This document shows positions 42,211 through 60,685 of a DNA stretch of 64,000 bases, piece after piece (position 1 is the first letter of the stretch; each line of letters opens with the position of its first letter). Source of the stretch: Amoebidium appalachense. Lineage: Eukaryota; Ichthyosporea. Below the pieces are notes generated by a model, which did not search any database, was not told the DNA's origin, and saw only the letters and a list, made by a program, of their open reading frames with translations. Location: the NCBI GenBank assembly GCA_963693365.1, contig CAVNZM010000007.1:6386001-6450000 (forward strand). The letters run 5' to 3'. The position numbers were made by a program, and so were the translations under genes.

Positions 42211-44089
42211 CCTTCCCTCCCCCCCCCCCCCCCCCAAACCCCCCCCCTCCCCCCCCCCCCCCCCCCAAAAAAAAAAAACGGGTTCCGCCGCGGCGCGCGG
42301 AGGCCATTCCCTCTATTACTGTTGCCAGACTCTCAAATCTTAAATGGATCAACGCTTTTGCGACATGCTCTTTGATTGGCACTTGCTCATCCATTCCCCA
42401 TATATGGGAAAACCTCACCTAATCACCTTACATGGCAGGAGGCTTCTCGCCATCGCAAGCCTCCCCACAATCGACCAGGCAATTGGTGGGCTATTTTTGG
42501 AGCAGGCGGAAGGCTTTAAAGCTTACACGAGCTTCTGCACCAATCAACCGCAAGCGTTAGCCATTTTAATGCAACTGGCAAATGACGCACGGTATCAGAC
42601 TCTCGTAGTCGTGGCCAACGCATCACCGGCATGCCTTCGGTCCCCGGGCGCATTTTCCCTCGGATCCCCCCAATCTCTTGGATCCCCCTCTCCCGTGTTT
42701 TTCAACCGGGAAACCGAAAAGGGACCAAGCGGAAATCGCGAAAGCAGGTGTTTCTCCGGAAATTCAAAGAGGGTTTCTTTTTCGCCGAGCATTTACTCCT
42801 TTGACGGCCGTGACGTTCTGGAGGAGATACAAGCGGCTGGAGGGAAGGAAAATCGCGCAAGTCACAAGGGGGGTCCTACTTGCCCTATGAGCATGGCTGC
42901 AGGAAAGAGAAATATGCAGTTAGAGGCGTTGTTTCTGACCCCCATATCGCGAATTTGCAAATACCCACTCCTTCTGCATGCGCTGGCCAAGTACACGCCA
43001 CCCACCCACCCAGACTGGCCCATGCTCGGAGAGGCTGCCCAGGCAATTTCTGAAGTTGCACAGTACGAACCCCCCTCCTCCCCCCCTCCCACACACACAC
43101 GCACATAGGCGCCTGCATAGCTGGTTTGTGGGCCAACAATTGAACTTTGAACCAGTTGATGAGCACCGAACTGTACCCCCCCTCCCCTCCCTGGCTCCCC
43201 CTCCCCCCCCCCCCCCCCCCCCCCCCCCTCAACACACACACACACACGCTCTCCCCACCCCCCTCCCTTCCCGCCGCCCTTCCATTGCCAAAAAATAATC
43301 ATTAAATCATCACGATCAAAGCAAACAAAACAGTAAACAAAAACGGTCTCCTCCCCCTTTCCTTCACGTGCACACAGTCATTTAGCTCCCTTTGAGATCG
43401 ATGATTCCTCCGTCCCCCTGATCCCTCCATGCTCCCCACACACCTCCCTTACCCCCATCATCACCCCCACCCCCTCTACCCTCTTCCCTTCAACACCGAC
43501 CCACCCATCCACCTAGGTACACTCCCTCTCCATCACCAGAGGTTTTTGTTTCTCATAGCATATTGTTCTACTGCACAGTAACTCCCCCCCCCCCCCCCCC
43601 CCCCCCTCCTCCCCCCCTCCCCCCTTCCCCCCCCCCCCCCCCCCCCCTCCCCCTCCCCTCTTCCACCCCGTTCCCCATTTCTCCCTCACACCCCTCCCCC
43701 CGTACCCCTTTCCTCGTCCCCCCCCCCCCTTCCCCCCCCCCCCCCCAATCCCCTTCAGGTACATCAACGATGTCAAAAAAGAAAGTCGACAATGTGCAGG
43801 AGCTAATCCGGTTGCAGGTTTGCTTCCCCAATAAATCTCCCTCTCTACATATACACCCCCAGCCCTTTTCCCTTCCTTGTCGGATAGCCGGCTATGCCTT
43901 CTTTGTGTTTTCACCCTCTTCTTTGTTGCTTTGGTGGCCTTTGCGTACATGTGTGCCTCATTCAAATGGCATGAGACCCCTCCCTCCAGCCCCCCCGCTC
44001 CCTTACCCCCCCCCTCCCCCCCCCCCTCCCCCCCAAACCCCCCCCCCCCCCCCCCCCACCACCACCCCACTCCCCCCAACCCTTCCCCT

Positions 44090-44122
<33 letters not shown>

Positions 44123-45548
44123 TTATTATCCACACACACACACACAACATCCACCTCCGAGGCTCCCGTTTGGTAGTTGATCATTGTTATTTGATCGTTC
44201 GTGACCAGAATAACCCTGCAGATGCGGATGACCAACTGGCCCCGTCTCACCTCCCTCCTCTCATATGGCCCCCTCCTCAAATCTGGACGCTTGGCCATTC
44301 CCGACCGGCGGCTCGACACGGAAGGGGGGTCCGGAGACCAGAACTCGGGCTCGAAGAAGACAAAGGGGGGTTCAATGTTGAACGTGGTCGGAAATTCGTC
44401 GTTTTTCGACAAGGATGGAGAGACCTTTGTGATTATCGCGCGCAAGGCTTTCGTAATTTGCATCGAATCCCCCCCGGTGGGTGGGTCCAAAGGGGAAAAA
44501 TTGCACGTGCAGCATGTCATAGACCCCCGAAATGTGAAATTGAAGCTGAGCAGCACCACCGGTGGGAAGTTGGGCTGGAAAATGATCATAGACGCTCCCG
44601 CTGATGAAACTTCAAACGGGAAACCCCCCTCAAGCCGCCGATCAAGCGCTGAAATCGTCCGCGGGGCCGTCATATTCCGTGCACACACTATGGCGGAGCG
44701 CGAATCGTGGATTTTGGCAATCAACGAAGCGATCTCGCAAAATTTCGGGGGGGCTCAACAGGGCGGGAAAACTGTGCGATTTGCCGATCCGGCGGAGAGC
44801 GATGTGGTCTGTGGGGGGGGTGCCGTGATGGTGTCTGCAGCCAAAATGCCGCAAATTGGGTCCATCTTGCAGGGGATGCGCATGTTAGGATTTGGGTCCT
44901 CTCCCCTCGGTAATCCCCCCTTACACCTTCTCCACCCCCCTCTTCCCCCTCCCTTAGTTACTTCTCCCCCCCCCCCCCCCCCTCCCCCCCCCCACACACA
45001 CACACTGGCGTTTACTCCTCGCACAGCCGATAGACTGGCGAGATGCTGCCATTAGTGCTCGGTTTACATATATACAACTCCTGCATGTATTGCTCTGAAA
45101 ATAGCCTTCGAGTTCATTCTATTGCAAACCACTGCTTGCACTTACAAAATGAAAGGTGGAAAGGAAGAAAGCTCCATTTCTTTGTTTCTTTTTCTCATAT
45201 CCACAACACTGGAATCTACCAGTAATAAATATATGAAATTCCCACCTCCTTCTCCCTTCCACCCATCCCCCTATGTAGGAAAAAACAGGAAGAAAATGAT
45301 AAACCCCACGAGTCTTAATATTCCTATCCACCTACACGTACATAGCCACCATTCTATCCCCCCTCAACCCCCCTCCCCCCCCCCCCCCCACCCCCCCACC
45401 CCACCGCCAATCTCACCCCTCCACCTCCGGAACCGACCCTTCCCCCCTCTGTAGCCACCCACCGACCCCACCTGCGCATGTGCGCGTCCGCACAAACACA
45501 TGCACACACACACACACACACACACACATGCACGCACGCACACGCGCG

Positions 45549-45591
<43 letters not shown>

Positions 45592-45629
45592 CTCCCCTCT
45601 CCCCCCCCCTCCCCCCCTCCCCCCCCACC

Positions 45630-45678
<49 letters not shown>

Positions 45679-46150
45679 ACGCACACACACACAGAGATCA
45701 CCACCCTCGACACCCTTTCCCACACCCGGCCGCTGGTCCACCAAGCCATCGTCTCTGCCCAATCATCCATCACCGCCACTCAATCACGCAACGGCAGAAA
45801 AGCTCTTGCCCCCCTCTCACGCGGCCAACCAATTGCGCCAAAGCAGTCCAAGGCCAAATTTGATTCGTCGACGAAGGAGGAGGGTAAAGAAAAACTTGCG
45901 GGGCCGAAAAATGGAGCCGGGCCCACGGAAGCACCGAGAAAGGAGGTAGAGAAAGAGGTGATTGTGAAAAAGTGGCCCGGGGGCGAAATTCCCGACGAGA
46001 TGAAATTTATGTATGAGGCCCTTGCTGAGGAGGTCACACAGATGGAAGTTAATGGTACGCCGTTACCCTCCCCCCCCCCCCCCCCCCCCCCCCCCCGTCC
46101 CCCCTTTCCCCAAGGAACACATCCACGGTTGCACCCGCCCGCGCGCACAC

Positions 46151-46244
<94 letters not shown>

Positions 46245-47534
46245 CACATGCACCCATGCACCCACACACCCACACACGCTCACTCACTCATTCACTCACA
46301 ACCACCCACAGAAATTCACACCCTGCCACTCCCCCTCCAACTACCCCCCTCCCCCCCCCCCCCCCCCCCCTCCCCGCCCCTTTCTTCCCCGCCCCTGCCC
46401 CCCTCCCTCCCCCCCTCCCCCCTCCCCCCACCACCACCTGAAATGCCTATACACACATAGCATATGCACGTCCCTAACAACACTTCCACCCCTTCCCCCT
46501 CCCCTCCTCCCCCCACTGCCCCCGCCATCCCTCCCACCCTTCCCCCTCCTCCAAACACAAACAGATGCCAAGACCCCGTCCCCCGTTCCTCCACCAGCTC
46601 CCGCTCAAGTCCCCCCACCTGCAACACCGAAGGAAAAGACCCCTCTTTCGACCAAAATCTCTTCAGGAATAAAACGGACAGCCCAACCAGCCCCGCTAGA
46701 CTTGAGCCAGGCCAAGCAGTGGAAGGAGATAGACGACCTGTGCAACTTCATCGAGGAATTTACCTCCCCCTCGTCAATGGCCAATCAGAAACAGGATCCA
46801 GCTCCAAAGGACCAATCAGAGGACAAGAAAAGCGAGGTCGGACCAAACAAGGTTATTATTCCCGTTCCTGCTCCGATCGGGATTGAAAATAAAAAGACTG
46901 CCAATCCGGCGTGCTCTGAACCAATCGAACCAATCAAAGAAGAGAAGACATCTATTTCCGCCAATCAGACCGTTGGAACTGAACAGGAATCATCCCCCGA
47001 CAACCAATATAAAGTGGCCTACGCAGTAAAGACCCCCCCCGATAATTTATACTCCAGCGGGCAACACTAGCCAATCTGTAGCACCGGAGGAGCTATCCAA
47101 TGCACTGAAGAACGTCGATCCTTCAGACCCCCCCCGAATTTTGCCCCGTGTGGAAATTATCGTCAACAGTGTTGTGTCCACCCGGTCCTCGCCCAGGCAC
47201 AGCGTCGGTACCGGTCCGGAAATCGCGGAAATCCTGAAAATCGATATTGAACACACGGGAGAAGACATTGAAGGGATGGAAATTGGTACCATTATTGAGA
47301 AACCAGAACACGAGTTAACGTCAGATAAGGGGGCAAACGAGGCGGTCGCCATGGAGGAGAGCCGTATTCCTGAGTCCGATAACACCGAAAAACTTCCGGG
47401 CGGCCATGGGTTGCCAGTGTGCGGAAGCCAGATTATGCCTTCAATCGCGGTCATTTCTGCCGGCAGTGAACCGGTTGAGGAACAGGACACCAACAGCGAA
47501 AATGGCAAAAACAGCTACAGTGGTAACACCCCCT

Positions 47535-47568
<34 letters not shown>

Positions 47569-48263
47569 TCTCCCCCCCCCCTCCCCCCCCCCCCCCCTGC
47601 CTCTTCCCCTCACCCCCTCCCCCCAAAAAAAGAAAGAAAAAAGAAAAAACAAAAACAAAAAGAAAAGAGAAAAAAAAATAAAGAGAGAGAGAAAAAAAAA
47701 AAAAGACAAAAAAAAAGGGTGGGGGTGGGTGGGTGGGGGGGGGGGGGGGGACGTCCTCTCTGCTCTCTGTATTTCACATCTGCTCTATCCGGTCGACCGT
47801 TTTGTTGCACAAGCCCTTCGAGCCCTGCGGGTTCTGCCACCTAACAATGAATATCAATATAACCCCCTGCCCCTCCCCCCATCTCTCCCCCCCCTCCCCC
47901 CCCCCCCCCCCCCCCCCCCCAATCATTCACCTAAGAGTTTTAACATTTTTATTGATCTGAAAATATTTTACAGTATACTGATACCACAAAACACACACAG
48001 ATTCAGTAGCCAATCAGGAGTCCCCCATGTGCACCAATCAGAACACACCCACCAAACCGGAAAAATCCACCACCACCAGCAAAATAGCGAAGTGCACAGA
48101 TCAGGAAGACAAGGATGATCAATCCAGCAGCAGTAATAGTGACGGTACGTGCAAACCTTCAAACCTCCTCCCCCCCCCTCCTCCCCCCCCCCCCCCCCCC
48201 CCCCCCCCACGCACGCACGCACACATGCACCCACCTTTATGCTCCCCGTCTCCCTCCCTCCCA

Positions 48264-48310
<47 letters not shown>

Positions 48311-48539
48311 ACACACGCTCCACCACAAACACCAACACCACCACCATCACCACCACCACACACATGCACGCGCGCACACACACAAACACACACACACACA
48401 CATACATACACAACCACACTCACCCAACCCTGACAAAAAGCACTCATTCACATAGATCCCGAAACCACAGTTTACTCAATAGTCAGCTTATAATTCCAAG
48501 TTCCAAAAAATTAATTTGAGATGCAAAAACATTCTGTGA

Positions 48540-48583
<44 letters not shown>

Positions 48584-49335
48584 AAAAAAAAAAAAAGAAG
48601 AAGAAGAAAAAGGAAAAGAACGAAAGCAAAAAAAAATAACCGAAGAAGTAATCAAATAAAAATGAAGAAAGAGAGAAATGAAAAAAGAAAGAAGGAAGGA
48701 CCATAGAGTCACCTCTTTACTGTGTACTCAACTGAAAGTAGCTATTTATCCCCCCCCCCCTCCCCCCCCCCCTCCCCCCCCCCCCTTCCTCCCTCTCACT
48801 TTTCCCCACACGCTGACTTACACACAATCCAAACTTGTACAGGTTCAGACAGCGAAGATGACGCATCCGAACCCCCCCACAACCAAGAAGCACAAGAAGA
48901 TGAACCCCCCTTTTTGCCCACCGCACAGGAAATTCCGTCCGCGATCCCGTCCGATCTCTACCAAGCGATTGCCGATCTGTGCCAAGAGCTCACCGGCGTG
49001 CCCACATGTCACGAATGCCACGAACCAATCAAAGAGGACCAAGAAGGTGTAACAGCCAATGGAAATTCGTGGCACACAAAATGTTTCCGCTGCCACACGT
49101 GCGAAAACCCCCTTTTCGGCGAAAAAGTTTATCTGCGATCGGACGGGAAAATGTACTGTGTGCATGACTATGAGGATCTGATGAAGTGCGGCGTGTGCGG
49201 GGAGAGTATCGGGTGCGGGCAGTACATGACCTCTAGCCAATTGGAGGGCATGGTTGTGCATCCAACGTGCTTTGTGTGTGCCACGTGCAAGGTTGATGTC
49301 ACCATCGGTCTCTGTGTGATGGTACGTGCCTTACC

Positions 49336-49366
<31 letters not shown>

Positions 49367-49424
49367 AAGAAATCGAAAAAAGAAAAGAAAAGAAAAGAAA
49401 GAAAGAAAAAAAGACAATCCCCCC

Positions 49425-49455
<31 letters not shown>

Positions 49456-49938
49456 ACCCTTCCCTCCCCCAACCCCTGTTCACTCTTTTCTGGTTTTTTC
49501 TCACTCTTTATTGCTCTCCCCTCTCTCCCCTCCCTTCTTTCTCCTCCCCCCTTTCGCATAGCACGTAACACAATGTTTTACCATTTGCGGTGTCCGCCCT
49601 TCATTATCGTCGCCTCCTTTTGCGCGGATTACTTCCTATTCCCATAATTTCTCCCCCCTCACCCTCCTAAAAGCCTCGAGATCTTCACCACCGCCCCCCC
49701 ACCACCGTCCCCCCTCTCCCCCCCTCCCCCAGTCGTCGTCGTTAACATTGTTCTACCCTCCCTCCGTCTCTCCCCCCCCCTACACACGCGCGCACACACA
49801 TACACATACACAAATGCACACACACTCGCACTCACGCACACAAGCCCGCACACACACACTCACACAACACACACACACACACACAAACAGACATACGTAC
49901 ACACACATGCAAATACACGCGCGTGCATATGTGCTCAT

Positions 49939-49973
<35 letters not shown>

Positions 49974-50307
49974 CACACACACGTACACGCACGTACACAC
50001 ACACACGTACACACATACACGTACACACACACACACACACACACAGAATGGGGTGCTCTACTGCCATGAGCACTACTCAGAGGCCTGTGGTCTGCTCTGT
50101 CATCGCTGCAAGAAACCCATTGGCTCCCAGGTGTGTGCCAGCCCCCCCCTTAACCCTTCCTCCCCCCCAACCCCCCCCCCCCCCCTCACTCTCTCCCTTC
50201 TGCCTTATCCCTAGAAACCCATGCTCATGATATTACAATATTGAATCTGGCTGCTTGTCGCCCCACCACCCGCCAGCCTTTCATCTCTTTCAGTCTTCTC
50301 CCTGCTG

Positions 50308-50342
<35 letters not shown>

Positions 50343-51466
50343 CCGCCCCTTGTCTGGCCACACAGCGCCCTCGCGCGCACCCGCGCACACACACACACAC
50401 ACTCGCACATACCCACCCACCCATACACACTCTCACTGTCCACTTTTTGCCCCCTTCCCCCCCCCCCCTTCACCCCCTCCCCCCACCCCCTTTCCCCCCT
50501 CCCCCCTTCCCCCCCCCCCCCCCCCCCCCCCCGAGGCTTCCCCTTCCCCCCTCCCCCCCTCCCCCCTCTCCCCCCCTCCCCCCTCTTCCCCCTCCCCCCC
50601 CCCCCCCCCCCCTCCCCGCCCATTACACAGTACCTAACGGCGCTGGATTCACCGTGGCACCCCGAGTGTTTTGCCTGCTACGAGCCCACATGCAACGAGT
50701 CACTGGCAGGCAAACAGTTCTTTGTGCTCGATGACGTCATCTATTGCTTGCAACACTACTGTGCGCACACTGGAATGCTGTGCGGCGAGTGTGGCGGCTG
50801 CCTGGGTGACGGCGTGGAGGTAAGGGTTTTGAAACAAACTCATAAATTTTAACTATAAAATTAAGACTAGCACGTGAATTCAAATCAGTAAATAGAAACT
50901 GCCTACGTATGTGTGTTGTTGTTGTCACGTCCTTTCACCATATCCCTCTTCTCTCTAAGGGTGGATGCTTCCTTAGGTAAGTATGCCATTTTTTTTTCAA
51001 TGATAAAGGATTTTGCCTTTTCCAAAGTTTCACTGTCGCACGGTCGTATGTTTTGCATCGTTGCCCCCCGTTTACGTTCGGTAAAGACACCAACAAATTA
51101 CGGAGAGTGCTGTGACGGGCTCTAAGACCTCTCTACCAATTTGCCTGCACTCACACCACGCAATACCTGACACCACATTCTCAAAATCATGGATAATAAC
51201 CAGCTCTGTATTAAGAAGACCCATGAAGAAAAAAAAACTATAATTTAGATGGATTTCATTTGGATCGGGGCATTAGAAAGGGCTCGTATACTTCAAACTA
51301 TGAATGTCCCTTGTTTTGGTTCGTGGATCTGTTCACATGTTCTAACCAAAAGTTATTTCACAGTATGTCACCCTGGGCAAATCCAAGCTGCACACCACAT
51401 GCATAAAGGTGAGCCAGGTGTTTTTATCTTAGTTTGGATAATGATGACACACACACACACACATGT

Positions 51467-51531
<65 letters not shown>

Positions 51532-51583
51532 CGCGCACACGCACGCACGCGCACGCACGCATGCGCACACACGCTGCCACGCG

Positions 51584-51676
<93 letters not shown>

Positions 51677-51681
51677 CTAAC

Positions 51682-51726
<45 letters not shown>

Positions 51727-52135
51727 ACACACAAACTCTCCAAGTGTGCACGTACACACTCTCCAGTATGAACAATGCAAACAGCCATAAAAACCGTGCA
51801 TACACGCTCAGAAAAAACACACATGAATTATACACACACCCCAACATTTCTGTTCGGTTCATAAAAAACGTGCACATGCGGGATCGAAAACACACATGCA
51901 TAATAAGCACACATGCATAATAAACGCACATGCATAATAAGCACACATGCATAATAAGCACACATGCATAATAAGCACACATGCATAATAAGCACACATG
52001 CATAATAAACACACACTAACATCTCCGTTCGGTTTTCTTCTGCAGTGCTTCAAGTGCAAGCAGTCACTGTCACTGGATGAGAAGATCAGATTGGTGGAAA
52101 ATCATACCTACCACCCGGACTGTGTGCCTAAGTAA
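41816..52135 (+). CDS. DH-PH RhoGEF with four C-terminal LIM domains, 12 exons
   Basis: A putative Rho-family guanine nucleotide exchange factor and LIM scaffold, about 1,320 residues. Exons: 41816-42060, 42439-43062, 43759-43817, 44222-44909, 45695-46054, 46565-47522, 48001-48144, 48843-49321, 50047-50130, 50631-50819, 51364-51408, 52046-52135. DH spans about 20-309 ([35 protein letters not shown]...[12 protein letters not shown]). PH spans about 328-485, ending in the [11 protein letters not shown] helix. Residues 486-1080 are Pro/Ser/Lys-rich and probably disordered. LIM1-4 cover about 1081-1320; a typical pattern is CHEC...[10 protein letters not shown]...YCVHD. Frame needs one A less at 43775-43780 and one C less at 47033-47040; with both, every intron phase agrees. 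LIM3 has CYEPTC instead of CxxC, and LIM4 ends HPDCVPK without a clear eighth zinc ligand. Likely cytoskeletal, linking Rho activation to LIM partners. Confidence 0.88.
42129..42278 (+). repeat. C tracts then A12 in intron 42061-42438
   Basis: About 140 bases of C with sparse T/A, ending in A12. Confidence 0.95.
43587..44122 (+). repeat. C tracts flanking DH exon 43759-43817
   Basis: C-rich tracts at 43587-43650 and 43720-43746 before, and 44000-44122 after, the exon. Confidence 0.9.
43775..43780 (+). other. Coding homopolymer A6, apparent +1 frameshift in DH exon 3
   Basis: Upstream frame reads QYINDVKK and downstream frame reads [12 protein letters not shown], the conserved end of a DH domain. 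Removing one A joins them and makes the exon phase match the next acceptor at 44221. Consensus error or real frameshift cannot be separated here. Confidence 0.7.
45490..45694 (+). repeat. (AC)n, C tracts, (AC)n ending at an acceptor
   Basis: AC repeats (45502-45590), C tracts with T (45600-45664), then AC to the acceptor at 45693-45694. Confidence 0.9.
46068..46260 (+). repeat. C tract after donor and (AC)n
   Basis: C27 begins about 14 nt after the donor at 46055. AC repeats run 46153-46236. Confidence 0.9.
47033..47040 (+). other. Coding homopolymer C8, apparent +1 frameshift in exon 6
   Basis: As given, the frame stops at 47068-47070. With one C less it continues [19 protein letters not shown] for another 160 codons to the donor at 47523, in phase with exon 48001-48144. 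Confidence 0.7.
47530..47750 (+). repeat. C tracts, A-rich tract and G tract in intron 47523-48000
   Basis: C tracts from 10 nt after the donor, then A/AAAG-rich sequence (47626-47718) and G17. Confidence 0.9.
48541..48596 (+). repeat. C33 then A23
   Basis: Clean junction of C and A homopolymers in intron 48145-48842, followed by AAG-rich sequence. Confidence 0.95.
49333..49456 (+). repeat. C tract, A tract, C tract, (AC)n
   Basis: C23 starts about 12 nt after the donor at 49322, then A12, GAAA repeats, C22 and AC units. Confidence 0.9.
51470..51726 (+). repeat. (AC)n arrays then C42
   Basis: AC from 51470 to 51670 with a GCGC-rich interruption (51530-51592), followed by a C tract at 51684-51725. 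Confidence 0.95.
51893..52018 (+). repeat. CACATGCATAATAAG minisatellite, about 7 units
   Basis: Units of 16 bp (ACACATGCATAATAAG/AAACG) from 51893 to just before the last LIM exon. Only 28 nt separate the array from the acceptor at 52045. Confidence 0.93.
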
Positions 52136-52288
52136 CGTTGCATCATCATGTTGTACCCTTTAGTCTACAATCTTTTCAGTTGCTATTTAGTGTCGGTCGT
52201 GAACGTTTGAGAGTATGTGCCTGTGTCTCTCTCTCTCCCCCCCCCCCCCCCTCCCCCCCCTCTAGCCTTCCCCCCCCCCCCCCCCCCC

Positions 52289-52322
<34 letters not shown>

Positions 52323-52480
52323 TTGTGCTAACAATTCCGTATGGATTATGGGGACATTGGCAACAGATGGGTGTGCGACACACCCATTCCCCTCGTGGGA
52401 CATTTGTTTTCGTTTTTTTTTTTTGTATTTTTTCTTTTTCTTTTTTGGTTGGTTGGTTGGTTGGTTGGTTGTGCGGGGGG

Positions 52481-52522
<42 letters not shown>

Positions 52523-53585
52523 GCGGCCTCGAAAATTCAATGACAAATATTGAAGCTCTTCTTTATTCGTTCCACCGCACAGCGATTATCACTGCATGTG
52601 CTTTCCTACTAGTATAAAATCACAGGTATCTCCTGATCGTTATTTAAAACCTTTTTTTGGTTATTAAAAAAAAAACCCACGGCTTTCTCTTTATGGCCCT
52701 TAGCACACTTCATTCGACTAACAAAGAATATCCTCAATCTGTCAAGTTTAAATCCCTCTGTAACCGCTGCCATACGGAAACTATTTCACCCGCCACCTGT
52801 ATAAACTTCTAGACAAACATGCCGTGATAAAAACAAAACAAAAAAAAAAAACCTCGGCCAAACTAAACAAGCCCGCTTAACAAACATCATCTGTGTTTGT
52901 ACTGTAATCCTCACATTTTGTCAAACATACGTGCATGACCTTGTTATTTGTATGTGTCAGGTGTGCAGGGGTGGAACAAAGGTGGTGGTGGTGGTGGTAG
53001 GTTCTTTTTTTTTGGGGGGGGGGGGGAGGAATGTGCTTCATGGGAAGGGGAGGGAGAGGGAGGGGGGGAGGGGGGGAGAAGGGGAACGCTTAGGGTAAGT
53101 AAGAAGGACACACGCGCACACACGCACACACACGCACGTCCGCGCGCACACACACACACCCACCCAACCACCCACACACAGTGAAAGATATATATATATA
53201 TATATAGACAGACTCTACCTCACCTGTTCGAGATATCAATACGCTCTTTGGGGCACCACCACTTAAGACATTCGCAATAGCCTCTCATATTCCTCTTTCC
53301 CTTCTTTGAATAGAAGTAAAGGGGAACGAGAAAAAGAGAAACCTTGGTATCACAAAATACGGCAATACAAGACTAAAACCAAACCACCGCAACCACAACC
53401 ATTCTATCCCTAGCATGGCGAATCTATGCGGGTGGCTACGATACAACTCTGTCACAAGCACAGATCGAACTTTTGCCGGCGCAATTAACTAACAACCCAT
53501 ATATGCCACAGAGCAGAACTCAGTGCCTCTCTCTCTGTGCGTGTCTGGTGTGTGTGTGTTGTGGGGGGGGGGACGGATTTCTAAG
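52136..53585. other. Intergenic region between convergent DH-PH-LIM and DHHC genes
   Basis: 3' flanks of two convergent genes. Holds C/T tracts (52231-52310), a GTTG and G tract (52449-52520), AT-rich unique DNA (52550-52960), G-rich DNA (53011-53090), AC repeats (53115-53180) and a short TA run (53189-53206). No extra gene seen. Confidence 0.65.
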
Positions 53586-59771
<6,186 letters not shown>

Positions 59772-60469
59772 GTTTGCTTTGGATCTAATCCAGTCTGAGC
59801 TGGGGTGGGTGAATGTATGCTGAAGGACTACTAAAAGTAAAACAGAAGTCCTTTATTGTAGTGCGGGAAAATTAAAAGTATGTGAAAAAGATGAATTTTC
59901 AATTGCATGTGAAATGTCTTATTTGCCATCGCCGCATGGACGTGTGTGTGCATGGCTGGGATGTTGAACTGACATGTATGTACACCACAGCCGTTTATAG
60001 AGACTGTGATGTTGGCATCCAGGGGCGAAGTGTTGTTGTCGATAAACACGCACGTTTTTGTTTACTTTTAATAAATTATTAAGTGATTTTCCCAAGTGCT
60101 TCTCAACATGTCTCCTCGTTTCATACAGAGCATGCATGCGTTCAGCTCATTGTAGTCTATGATACTGAGGCTGGCCCAAGTCAAGGAGTTCGGATGTGCA
60201 CCAGATGAACAGGCCATGCGACACTGTAGTTGTGCTTAAGTCCGCCAGCGGTGTACCATATGTATATTTTTGTAACTATTGCTTAGTTTAGTAGCTCTGC
60301 TTCGAGCTCTCTCTCTCTTCTCTCACTCTCTTCTCTCACTCTCTGTTTCTCTCTCTCGAGCTGAACAAAAACAAGGTGACGCCTTGTTACGTCGTCGCAG
60401 CTGGCCTTCGTGCAAGATCTTGCATGATTTGGCTTGAAAATTTGGAGGCTGATTAGCCGAAATCTTTTT

Positions 60470-60496
60470 CTTTTGACTGGATTTATTCGACGGAAA
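60470..60496 (+). promoter_or_regulatory. 27-bp element shared with 21340-21366
   Basis: Exact match to the minus strand of the TARBP1-TMEM64 intergenic region, here about 190 bp upstream of BUD31 ATG and 60 bp upstream of the TATA-like box. Confidence 0.5.
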
Positions 60497-60556
60497 GATA
60501 TGACAGTAAGCCGAAATCAGTGCCTAGATGCAAACTATCCCAAATTTTTTCCAGAG

Positions 60557-60563
60557 TATATAT
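60557..60563 (+). promoter_or_regulatory. TATA-like box of BUD31
   Basis: TATATAT followed by GC-rich CCCGCGGAGCGCG, about 125 bp upstream of the ATG. Position fits a short 5' UTR. Confidence 0.45.
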
Positions 60564-60685
60564 CCCGCGGAGCGCGAGTGTGCAGGCCAGTCTGTGCCTC
60601 TTCAAAGTTGTGAACGTTTAGTGTTTGAATAGTACGTAGTTTCCCAACTTGCCCTTAATTTGGTTGAAAGACCTGAGACATCACC

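Larger units (their letters stand above)
59772..60685. promoter_or_regulatory. Head-to-head intergenic promoter region, DHHC gene and BUD31
   Basis: 914 bp between two divergent start codons, free of long C/G tracts. Contains AT-rich DNA near 60058-60085, TC-rich repeats (60308-60358), the 27-bp shared element (60470-60496) and TATATAT (60557-60563). It probably holds both 5' UTRs and promoters. Confidence 0.6.

Noticed and set aside
42339-42438. Alternative start of DH exon 2 at ACTCTCAAATC or ATGGATCAACG
   Set aside because: Those frames either stop early or do not give the conserved [21 protein letters not shown] helix in phase; acceptor 42437-42438 does.
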